Shown in pieces: positions 1 through 10,800 of a stretch of DNA of 64,000 nucleotides. Source of the stretch: Pampus argenteus (lineage: Eukaryota; Chordata; Actinopteri; Scombriformes; Stromateidae); the NCBI GenBank assembly GCA_036937835.1, contig CM072870.1, forward strand, positions 18,690,001 to 18,754,000, read 5' to 3'. Made by a program: the position numbers and the translations under genes. Below the pieces are notes generated by a model. The model searched no databases. It was not told the DNA's origin and saw only the letters and a list, made by a program, of their open reading frames with translations. Position 1 is the first letter of the stretch, and every line of letters starts with the position of its first letter.

Positions 1-23
1 TGATATTTTGGTGTACATATACA

Positions 24-163
24 GAACAGGCTTTTCATGTGGCACATCAATGGGCACTTGGGTGGGTGTAATGGAGTCATACCTCCAACCACTCCATCCA
101 TTGCACCCACCCAAAATGGACTGAGGGGAATTAAGTGTCCATTGATACATGGAAAACCTGTTC
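24..163. repeat. Imperfect inverted repeat, MITE-like hairpin (~140 bp)
   Basis: The left arm begins GAACAGGCTTTTCATGT and the right end reads, on the opposite strand, GAACAGGTTTTCCATGT. Further in, both arms carry an ATCAATGG block and a GGGTGGGTG block, and the centre is itself palindromic (GGAGT...ACTCC). The right arm has about 15 extra bases. This is the shape of a small non-autonomous DNA transposon. The 92-codon open frame across it is a by-product of the palindrome. I do not recognise the family and see no clear target-site duplication. It lies just upstream of the first tbxa2r-type terminal exon, in what should be an intron. Confidence 0.6.
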
Positions 164-377
164 TCCATTATGTGATGTATGGGTCTGTCACAACACACAG
201 TATGATTTTTGATACTACCTCTAGCCAAAATCAGAAAGTCACATTTTACAGATTGAGTCTTTACCGGTATTTTGAGCAACTCACAGTAATGAACAGAAGG
301 GTAAAAGCCCCCTGACTGGACCAAATATGTTTCTGCAGTCCTGTCTAACCTCAGTTGTGTGACACTTGTGTGCACAG

Positions 378-536
378 ATATATATTCTGATGAGTGCTGT
401 GACTGCTGATCCTATAAGAGATGTCACTGCTTTGCTCTACATACGAATAGCCTCCTGCAATCAGATATTTGACCCCTGGATATACATCATTTTTCAAGGG
501 TCCATACTAAGGCGAGTAAAAAGTAAAAAAAAATAA
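378..536 (+). CDS. Diverged duplicate of a prostanoid-receptor terminal exon (end of TM6 to TM7)
   Basis: After an acceptor ending TGCACAG, 52 codons stay open to a TAA. They include LLYIRIASCNQIFDPWIYII, the TM7 signature of prostanoid receptors. The usual tryptophan in ATWNQ is cysteine here, but the Asp-Pro-Trp core and the arginine before it are kept. The exon starts in the same phase, and at the same place in TM6, as the tbxa2r terminal exon at 1896. The tail after TM7 is very short and basic (RRVKSKKK). The TAA stop sits inside an AATAAA hexamer (532-537). No exon for TM1-TM6 lies between this exon and 1896, so both terminal exons probably share upstream exons left of the window. It could be an alternative last exon, the end of a tandem paralogue, or a decaying copy. 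The open frame and conserved motif are visible; use of the exon is inferred. Confidence 0.6.
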   Translation: MYILMSAVTADPIRDVTALLYIRIASCNQIFDPWIYIIFQGSILRRVKSKKK

Positions 537-1895
537 AAAATTAAAGATTCTAACAATAACACAGCTTCTCCATAGGCTCCACTGCTTATCTCAAAATTAA
601 CATCGAGCTGTGATTGGTCGGTTACCTTAGCACATCCTGCAGATAAAACCATGCAATGGATGAACTTAATTGTATGCCACAGTCTACCTGATGCTTTGCA
701 GCTTCCAATGAATTCCCCTCAAGCCCACATGAGCAAGAGCTTTGTCATGCTGGTGTCCCATGTTGGTTTGCTGCTGCTTTTATTCCCTGAAACTAACACA
801 GACGGTTTCCCATCAAAACCATGATAGCCTAATAATCTGCAGATTGTAGTTATTTACAAAAAAAAAATGTTTCTTAGAAGCAGGGCTGAAGAAATGATCA
901 CATAGATGAGATTAAAACCTCAAAGAAAAACTGCAATCTAGCTGAAAGTGAGTTATCTACAGTCACGCAGTGGTATAGTCTATGTGATGCATATGTGTGA
1001 TACGTAAACACACTAAGAAAGCTCCAGGATTTCTGTATACCCACTTAAAAATGTGCAAGGATATGTAACATATGTGTTAAAGCCACTTCATGACGCTGTT
1101 CCATTCATACTTTTCGGAGGTCTGTGGACATGTGAGCCACATGTGAGGACTAATAAACACGGCCGCAGCGTGATAAATTTCCAGAGTCACAAAATCCAGT
1201 CTGTGAATATTACAAACAGCTGTTTTTGTTTTTGTTTTTGTTTTTTTGTTTTTTTACATTAGCCTTTAGTATAAACAGGTGTTTTCCAGATCAGCCTTTA
1301 AATGCAATAATCTGTTCCACACACAACCACACCCACATAGTCATGTATTGTTTTACACCGGACTGTTTTTAGTCTGAATGCACCGCCTCCTGTTACAACT
1401 GGAATGCGTACTTGTATGCGACAATTACACTATAACGCGGATTTTGATTTAATTTTGAATAGAGAAAACAATAAGTCATTTCTTAAGGAGCTTGCTAGCA
1501 TGTTTAGACCACACAAGACACTGTTAGACTATGCTAATAAGGCTATCCATCATATGAAATGCTGCTTTGCTAAAGGGGATACTTATGTTGCAGTAGCCAC
1601 TGCCTCAGGAGTAGCATGCCAAAATCAGCCAAGACTTTCCTTGACCTTAAACATATGTGTGTGTCCATGTGCATTTGCAATAGTAACCTATTTCATCTTT
1701 TGCCCCTCGCTCCTCTTTTTCTAATCTCCTTCTTGTTCCGTCTTTTCAACTATAATTTTCCGCCTGCTGTAATTTACTTCTTCATTTGGATCTGTTTGAC
1801 TTCCTCTCCTTCCTTTCCACCCTCTTTTTTTTTTACTCTTTCCCCTGATTACACTATCTCTGTTCCTACCCCTCCTTTAATCTCTCCACTGCAAG
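537..1895. other. Intron sequence between the two tbxa2r-type terminal exons
   Basis: About 1.36 kb of AT-rich sequence with only short open frames. There is a TTTTTG-type simple repeat near 1220-1255 and a pyrimidine-rich run from about 1700 to 1890 that leads into the acceptor at 1894-1895. No exon for the first six transmembrane segments of a receptor is present. Confidence 0.55.
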
Positions 1896-2225
1896 GTCTT
1901 TATTGCACAAACTGTGATATCCAGAGGTCGTCTCCAGATCAAATACCTACTGCTATATATACGCTTCGCCACCTGGAACCAAATCCTGGACCCCTGGGTA
2001 TACATCCTGTTTCGCAGGGCAGTTCTTCAGAGAATCTACGGTAACTGGTCCCGGGCGTCCATCATGACCATGTACCCATCATTCAGAGACACCATTCGCA
2101 GATTCACACGCTCTTCACTTGGGAGCACCCCAGGTTCAGAAGAAACAGTAGAGACCGGGCAATTAAATGCAACACCCACCTCGAAACCACCTTGTACTCT
2201 TCCTCCTTCTCCATCTCAAAATTAG
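1896..2225 (+). CDS. tbxa2r: Thromboxane A2 receptor, terminal coding exon (gene partial; 5' part left of window)
   Basis: Class A GPCR for thromboxane A2 (prostanoid TP receptor) in the plasma membrane, coupling mainly through Gq and G12/13 in mammals. After a pyrimidine-rich tract and the acceptor CTGCAAG, the frame starts VFIAQTV, which I recall from TM6 of human TBXA2R, and continues to the TM7 block FATWNQILDPWVYILFRRAV. This block is nearly identical to the human receptor and contains the DPW motif that replaces NPxxY in prostanoid receptors. A 60-residue Ser/Thr-rich cytoplasmic tail follows, ending in SPSQN before the stop. The exon gives 109 residues; TM1-TM6 must be upstream of the window. 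A likely poly(A) signal (AATAAA) lies near 2473. The gene is tail-to-tail with gipc3, as in the human arrangement I recall. Confidence 0.88.
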   Translation, partial: VFIAQTVISRGRLQIKYLLLYIRFATWNQILDPWVYILFRRAVLQRIYGNWSRASIMTMYPSFRDTIRRFTRSSLGSTPGSEETVETGQLNATPTSKPPCTLPPSPSQN

Positions 2226-4573
2226 TGGTGAATTTGAGATTTGAGTTGAGACAGAGTGATGCTCTTGGAGTGTTGTTGTTCCACTCTGAGTTTTCCTTTT
2301 GAATGTGACCAGAATAAGCAGCATTATTGCACCTAAAACCTTAAAAGGATATTATTATGCTTTTGCATACTACTGACAATGACACATTGTCAAGCACAGT
2401 CTGATCGGACTCAAACATGTAATCTCCTTAGAACAATTAAATGATGCAAATATATATTCCAGTAGAGCCCCATAATAAAAATATAGACCTGGAAATGTGC
2501 ATGTTATGTCCACTTCAATGCTATTTACATTCATTCTCTTTCAGCATGCTTTACTTTATCAAGTGCTTTTTATGATATTGCAATTTAAAATCATCTCGTT
2601 TATAGGCATTCTGTGATCATTCGGGAGATTGATTAAGCACATGCATACTTTGCTCAGATGCTTTGAGCATTAAACATTAAACAGAGGTTGTAATATTTAA
2701 TATATTAATATATTTTCAAGCTCAATATTTCAAGTACTGTTCAGGTATCGCTCCCTTCTTGAAAGTATTACCAGAAACTTTGGGAATGGTCTTGAATGTT
2801 GATGATAACCTTGGAACGGTGGATCCCAAGAGCATATGACACTGAAAACTGATTTCTGCTGATCTTGCAGATGAACCTAAAAAGTGAATTGATGAACATT
2901 TCCTTGAAGCCTCCTGTTCAAGAGCACATATGTATAATCTATATGTTAAATGTTTCAATGATGCATGCAAATCAAACAGATCAGATCAAAAATGGATTCT
3001 ACAATCCTCGGTTGGTTTGGAAAGGGTGCACCGATGAGACATACCAAGGTGCCATAGAGAAAAAAAAAAAAGACATCTGGTGCAATGATCAGCAAGTGTG
3101 TGAGTGACTAAGTGTTGTGGACAATGCAATTGCCAAGCCTGTAGATGTTTTTTTTTTTCCTCTTCAGACTACCTGTTGTATATGTTGCATTTACTGTAAC
3201 TGATTTACTCCCATTGTGTCTAGATTAGCATTTGTTATAAACAGGAGAAGCAATCTTGTTATTATTTTATATTTATTTTATTTCAGTCTTTCTTTTATGT
3301 TAATGTGGCAGACATATATTGTGTAAAATGAAGGTAAAATACTTTTATTTCATAGTATTAAAAAAATGTAATAAAAATATTGTGGAAAAAGATGTAGTGT
3401 TTATATTGTCAGCAGTATATTGATAATAGTTTTTCACTATCAACTTCAGAAAATAGGACCAAAAAATGTCCATATTTAAGTAGGAAAATACTTCATTCAT
3501 TCATTCATAGCTTTGTAATTTGGGTGAACTAATCCTTTAAAAACAGTTTTTCTCAGATGTCTAGTAAATTTTTGTTTTCTGCCTTGATCAACATAGCAAA
3601 GTTTCCTAGGAACACATGGCAGAAATGGGAAGCTATTGAAAATATGCCAGTATGAAGACTTTTTTTTTTTTTTTAAATAAATTAATGAGTTGACTTCTAT
3701 TCCTTTCATACCCGTTTACTTCCCATCTATGATGATTCCATTTTCAGACAAAAGGCTTGGTTAGAGTCTTAATCTTTAGTATTAATATATTTGAGTGTAC
3801 TTAAATAATTTCCTTAAATTGAAAAAAAAACACTTTATATGAAATAATTAGCATACTTAATTGTTATTGATATGTCATAAAATATAATATATCACACATG
3901 CAGACATATAGCACGCATACCAGTATTATTAGTGGAGACGTAAAGTAGTCATTCTGACTTGCTCCTCTGCTGCTTTTCTCAGTGACAAACAGTTTGTTGT
4001 AGCTTATCTAACTTCCTGGATTCCAGGATCACTGACTTTCTAATGTTTTTGAACTTTTGCACTCTTTCCTCACAGACTATACACATAGTTTACATAATGG
4101 TGCAGAAGTATTGAGAATGAGCCATAAATATTGTTGTAAACTTTTACTTTTAATTCAGTACAAATCATGATTATGGTATAGAAGCAGAAATATAATAATA
4201 GTAGTTAATTGTACCATTGTTATTTTCACTGTAAGATCACCAGCTACATGCCTACATAGTAAACATTCATTTCAGTATTTGATTTCCAATGCAAACATAT
4301 GTCAAAACTGCACTGCAATTTTCTGTGTTATGTGTATCTACCATTAAAATGTAAAGATTTATCAAAATCTCAGTAAAGCATGATGATGTGCCTACAGACA
4401 CAGAAGGAGATGGTTGTATTAACTGCAGTCCTTGTCACGGTTTTAATGGAGGTGTTTAAAAATGTAGGAAATGGGAGGACTGTGATGAAAATGTACGCTT
4501 ACACTGTTTGTTTTCGGCTGGATGTACCAGGGTACAGAGCTCTCTCTCTTTCTCTTTGCTTGACAGTAATTAT
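2226..4573. other. Intergenic region between convergent tbxa2r and gipc3
   Basis: AT-rich sequence that must contain both 3'UTRs. AATAAA-type signals occur on + near 2473 and 3370, and on the minus strand near 3345. There is a short TTCA repeat near 3491-3508. The open frames are short, unrelated to any family I know, and lack splice or codon support. I see no gene here. Confidence 0.6.
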
Positions 4574-4739
4574 CTAGATTCTACCATTCTTGACGTCTCC
4601 AATAGCCCCCCAGACATCAAACAAAAACACATCAGGAAAAGCAAAATCCCCCAGAACCGAGTCCAAGGCCTCTGCAAAGTCATCAGGGTTCTTCTTGTCT
4701 TTGCCGGCTTCCACAATGGTGGTTGCTGCAGAGAAGAAA

Positions 4740-4778
<39 letters not shown>

Positions 4779-5497
4779 ATTTCTCAGATTTTTGTCAATA
4801 AAGAGATAACTGTGGGTTTGCATTTTTTTCCACAAACATGAGAAGATCTTCTTACCCAGCTCTAAATCTCTGATGCCCATATAGCTCTCTAGCAGGTCGT
4901 CCACTTTCTTGGTGGCCTGTTCTTCAAACTCATTCTGCTGGCAAGGAAGACAGAAAAATACAGAGCTGTAAAAGTTTAGAAGATTAAAAAAAAAACAACA
5001 TAATATTATCTAAAATATTTCTTATATATTATTATGTTGTTTTTTTAGGATAGCTATGATGGGTCCAGTTACTCAAATACAACCATCTTACATTTAGAAA
5101 CCTTGTAAAAAATATATATATATATCATAAATGAAATGGCCTGAGGTTGACTATTACACCTTTTAAATAGTTAAACATGTTTTATTAGACAGAGTGCTAA
5201 AAAAAAGACAAAGAATTAAGTTTCATTTTCAAAGGTTACAACATGCAAATGACACTGAATAAGCGGAACGACCCTGGGAGTGAATTTGTGCATGTACCGT
5301 AAACACTTACTGCTATCACACACACTGCTATCTGTGTACATCAGGAAGAGGTCATTATCCAGCACAGCGTATAAAAACTCACCACTTCTTGAACCGTAGC
5401 AGCACCCTTGGAGCGAAGTCGCAGAGTCTCCCTTCCATTCCCCATCTTACCTTCATTAGATTTTGGTGCTCTGGTCCTCATTCCAATCATATCTAAC

Positions 5498-5541
<44 letters not shown>

Positions 5542-7765
5542 TATATAATTAGGTTTCTGCTGGTGACACTACTTCCTGTCAGTTCCTGAGATACTGAAAT
5601 TCTAAAGAATTATTCATATTCACATTACTGGGAAGAAGAGTTTTATAAATAATCATGTCTAAAATCTAAATTACTGTTACTCTATGAACCACCTAATATG
5701 GTATTTGGCTTTGTCCATTAAGGCTACACTGCCGGATGCTGCTGCTGCTGCTGCTGCTTCCAGAATCAGATAAAAATCTTCTCCTATACAATGTGGGAAT
5801 TTTTTTTTTGACGTGATCGCTTCTGAAGTCAACCAGAGGGAGAGGTACCGGTACTCACAAGTTTTAACATCTATCATTCCCCATGACAACTGAGCAACAA
5901 TCAGCTTATGAAGACCACATGGTAAGCAAAAAAGCGAAATAGTAAGTGTACTTTTAGTTAAGATTATTTTATGAACAAGACTGTAGTTGTCCATGACATA
6001 ATCCTAGCTGCAGTTCTCAATGACGTCAAGCATCAGTTGCGGTAACAACATACTAAGAAATACTGATCTGTAATAGGAAGTCAGCTTGATTGTCTTGGAT
6101 TTTGTTTCCTGTCCGATAAGCAAAGTTATCTTATAAGCAAAGTTGTTGTTGAAACCGAAAGCAATACGTAATGTTGTTATTATACTTTTAGGTACAAAGA
6201 AGAAGGAAGGAAGGAAGGAAGGAAGGAAGGAAGGAAGGAAGAATGACAACCTCATGATGATGGAGACTGTCGGTAAATGAAAGGTCAAAGGGTCAGAGTC
6301 AAAATGAAAATGAAAAATGTCCTCCCTGCACGAAGTCATCAAGAGGCAGCACAGTGCAGTTGATGTTGACTATATTTAGTAATACATGAGTAGATAAACT
6401 TATCTTATGACAACTAATCTTTTCTCATTTAAAAGCATGTCACCATAATCAAATGAACCTGTTAAGACTTTTTCTTTACTGGCAGATAAATGGCTTTACA
6501 TGTAAATGAAAGTGGCGTTCAAGCTCTCCAACAACAAGTAATATACATCAGTAGATAACATATCGCCAAATCCCCGTATTGTATATCATTTGGAGAACAT
6601 TTCTATGCAAATAATCCCTAATGTAAGTGGTGGCCATTGTCAAACCGCAACTCGATTCTGAAAGCGACATCATCCAGCAGTGTAGCCGAAATTGGACAAA
6701 GGCAAATAGCATCCTAGCTGGTGCACAGAGTAGCAGAAACTGACATTAACAATTCAAGAGATCTTTGCTGTCTCCGACGACATAATTAGAGTAACAAATG
6801 TAATGTACGCATCGCAAAACACAACATTATAGTGATGAATTTTTCAACCCCTGATTTAACCAGGCAAGTATAACACTTTGGTGAAAGTTGTTGGGTGAGG
6901 ACGAAAATCAACCACATATACAGCGATGGAGAAAATATGCTTTAATAGAGATTTGACTGTCAATTTCTAAGACCACGAAAAGTAACTTAACAAGTGGTCA
7001 GAATGAGGACGAGAGATGTGATTCATAACACTGATATTTTATATAATTAGAGGCAAAAAGCCAATCTTTTTTTTTTTTTCTTTTTCTTCACAAAAGTGTC
7101 CATACATATATACATACAAATACTTTGTGGTTAATTTTAGGGTAAAGGTTCAGTGTTAGGTGTGTAGCGGTTGAGGTATGATTAGGCCAAACCTGCAGGT
7201 AACTACTGTAAGTCACAAAATGCCCTCATGAGTACAGTAATAGGATCATTTCCTGTGTAAACCAAAACAAACCAGCTTGTTTCTGTGTTCCTATGTGAGG
7301 CTAAGTTTGTTTGCTTTCTGCATGCAAATAAATGCTTTACAGTTTCCAGATTTTCAAGGAGCCTGAGCTTTTCCCTTGGTTGGAATGTGATGGAAAATCC
7401 CTCATCTAAATTTGAGGAGTGCATATGTAATTATTTGAGAAAGGTATTTCCCAACTACTTATTTTCTTTTTCTTTTTTTTTCTTTTGTTTCTATGTAGTG
7501 TCTACATCCAGTCTTGTCACCAGTGGCACTTTTAAAAGATAGAAATCTTCTTTTACAGTTGATTTTATATTTAGTAACAAGATCAAAGTCTTAACAACTT
7601 TTTTTAGGCAGATTTCCAGCAGTGTCTAAAATGTTCCTGTTTTCTCTTCCCGTTTGGTTGAAATAATAAGAAATTATAAAAAATAATAAAACAGCTAACT
7701 GTCAACAACCAAGTGCAGCTTCTGGTTAGTTGGATCAGATCTATGCTTTACCTTGTATGGAAAGC

Positions 7766-7801
<36 letters not shown>

Positions 7802-10800
7802 ACCTGAGGCAGCTCTTGGCTCTAATTATACTAAATGTCAGTGTTATGAATCACAGTCAAACTATTCAACGCACACTTGTTTTTCCTAGGTGGGCTGAAC
7901 TACTTCTCATATTCTAGTGGTTCCAAAAACCAAAAGCTTGTTTTCATCATAACTATGTTAATAAAGTTCGATTTTGGATGCGGTAGGATTTGCACCATTT
8001 GATTTTTCTGCTAGAAGGTCGCATATTTAGCAACAAACCACATCCATTTAATATATCAAAACAAATAAACAAATATTTCCATTATGTTCTCTTTAAACCA
8101 CCATTTTCTATACTAAAGTTTATGTGCCATATTTCTATTTTCTATCTGTTCTGCCACATGACCATAATAGCTATATCAAATATTTTCCACTTACCGAAGG
8201 CCTTCTTGGGTCCAACCAGGCGGAGAGTGAAGGGTATACCTCGTGGTTGCTCTTTTAGCATCTTGGCAACCTCGTAGTGTCGACACCCAACAATGCTCTG
8301 GTCATTGATGGCCTCGATGTGGTCGCCAACACATACCGACTTGAGTCGGTCTATGGTGCTCCCTTCCTTTATCCTCTGGAAGGAACAGATTGGAGTTGGA
8401 GAATGTGATTCAGCCTTTTTAATCATTTTCTTTAAATGTAAATTGTATGTAATGTAAATTATTATTTGAGTGATACAAACTAAACTCTTAACACTTTATT
8501 TGACAATAAATTACGGATTATAATATATTATATTATAATATATCATTTAACAGAGCCTCTTAACAAAAAAAGATTTACATTTTTAAACACACAGGCCAGA
8601 CTCAGAGGCTTTGGCTATTTTCACAGTAAATTCCTGGTTATTCTTTATAAAATAAATTCAAGCGAGGTTTTATGATAAACATCACTTCATTGCTCTTCAC
8701 CTTGATGAAAGCATATCCAGCACCATTGTCTGTGATGGTGAGGCCCAATGCATCCTCTGTCTTTGTCACCTCCACCTCTTTGGTCTCCCCTCTGACGTGG
8801 GCAAAGATGAAGTCTTCCAGTCCGATCTGTCCCCCGAGTAGCTTCTGCATGTCCACTTTATGGGAGTTGAGGGTGCAGAACAGGATCTGAAAGGTAGAAA
8901 TGAATGAAAAAGGTTTGTTGTTTTCTGTTATGAATGTATGAGAATCCAATATCATGAAAGTGAAACACCATGTATGACCCACAATGTAAGCTGAATCCAA
9001 CAAAATCACAAATATCTTTAGCTGTGCTGTATATAGTTTGAGCAGCAGATGGCGATAACTGCAACTTTGGCCATTTTGTATGGGCTCAGAAGTTTTGTAT
9101 TTTTCTACATTTTAGTACATTGTTTAAGCCTAAAATGATATTAATAATAATTTTTAATGCACAGACAAGACACACGAGTGAAGTGCTCAACTATAATTGT
9201 TGTTTTAAAAGGAATTAGATAAAGAAAGAGCTTGAGTAAAAAGAAAAAAAAAACAATAAATACATAAATATATGTTGTTTATGCTTTACCTATTCTTAAA
9301 TATCTCAAGCTCAATATTAACTGTGTAGTCTATAATAGAAATTCAAGATAGCCTGAGTCAACTGTTACTGCAGTCCAAGGTCTTGCTCTGTCATACAGTT
9401 GTACTGTAATGCATGCTTCTGTTTTTTTGTTCTCAGGAGGTCAAGGAAACTGCTGTACTTTACACCATCAACCGCCTGATATTTCTCATAGAAAGTTTTA
9501 TATTTAATAGTCTTATTGTAATTCAATGCCTTGTAGATGTTCAAGTGTGTTATCTCAACTATTATGTAAATAATAGTAATAATAGAAAAAATATTTTTTT
9601 CTGTTCATTGTTACATATTTATTACAGTGAGATTGCATTGCATTGTTCATTATTAACTGTAATCTATCCAATGGTTGTCTAAGGTGCTTATTTTTTCAGG
9701 ATAGTTGGAAATTATCCCAACACAAACTGGACAGAGTATAATCTGGATTGAGAACCAAGATACTACAGTACCGACACATGTAGACAGACCAACACATTTA
9801 CAGTAATATATAGTCTCCAAAATTGTAAACTCCAGTTGATCCAACTGTCAGCCGAATGTTCAGAGCAGTGGTTCTCAAACTTTTTTGTGTCGAGGGCCCC
9901 TAATTTGATACACATTACATCATGGACCCCTATTTGATGGGATTTCACTTCAGGACCCTTTATTAAAAAAGCTTTTGGTTGTTGTCAACTTTAGTTGAGG
10001 AGAGATAGCTGTGGAAGAGGTGAAACCTAAGATTTGATTAGTCACTTTTATGAAACACATAAAAATAGTAAAATATTATAAACTATACTAGTAAATGAAA
10101 TAGTGAAACTAGAAAAATCTGCAATTTCTGAAGAAATTGTGTGGGAATTACCGACAGCTGAAATTCAAGATAGCCTGAGTCAACTGTTATCTGACTTTTA
10201 GTTCCTGTTAGTGCAACAGTCCAAGGTCTTGCTCTGCCTGTACTGTAATGCATGCTTCTGTTTTTTAGTTCTCAGGAGGTCAAGGAAACTGTTGTACTTT
10301 ACACCATCAACCGCTAACCGATATTTCTCATAGAAAGTTTTATATTTAGAAGTCTTATTGTAATACAAACAGCTATTTCCATACAAACAGCTTATTCCAT
10401 ACAAACAGCTTATTTGAGGAGTTTCAGTCAGGATTTAGAGTAAATCATAGCACAGAGACTGCACTAGTCAAAGTTACAAACGACCTCCTAATGGCATCGG
10501 ACAAAGGACTGATCACTGTACTTGTCCTATTAGATCTTAGTGCCGCATTTGACACCATTGACCATCAGATTCTTTTACACAGACTGGAATATCAAATTGG
10601 CATTAAAGGAACTGCCCTAGGCTGGTTTAAGTCATATTTCCTAGACTGATCTCAGTTTGTTCATGTTAATGACGAATCCTCCATGCAAACCAAAGTTTCT
10701 CATGGAGTCCCACAAGGTTCTGTATTAGGGCCATTTCTATTCAGTTTATATATGCTTCCGCTAGGGAACATTATTAGAAATCATTCGATTAACTTTCACT

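Noticed and set aside
37..315. 92-codon open frame at the left edge
   Set aside because: It runs through the MITE-like palindrome and into intron sequence, matches no family I know, and the inverted repeat explains its structure.
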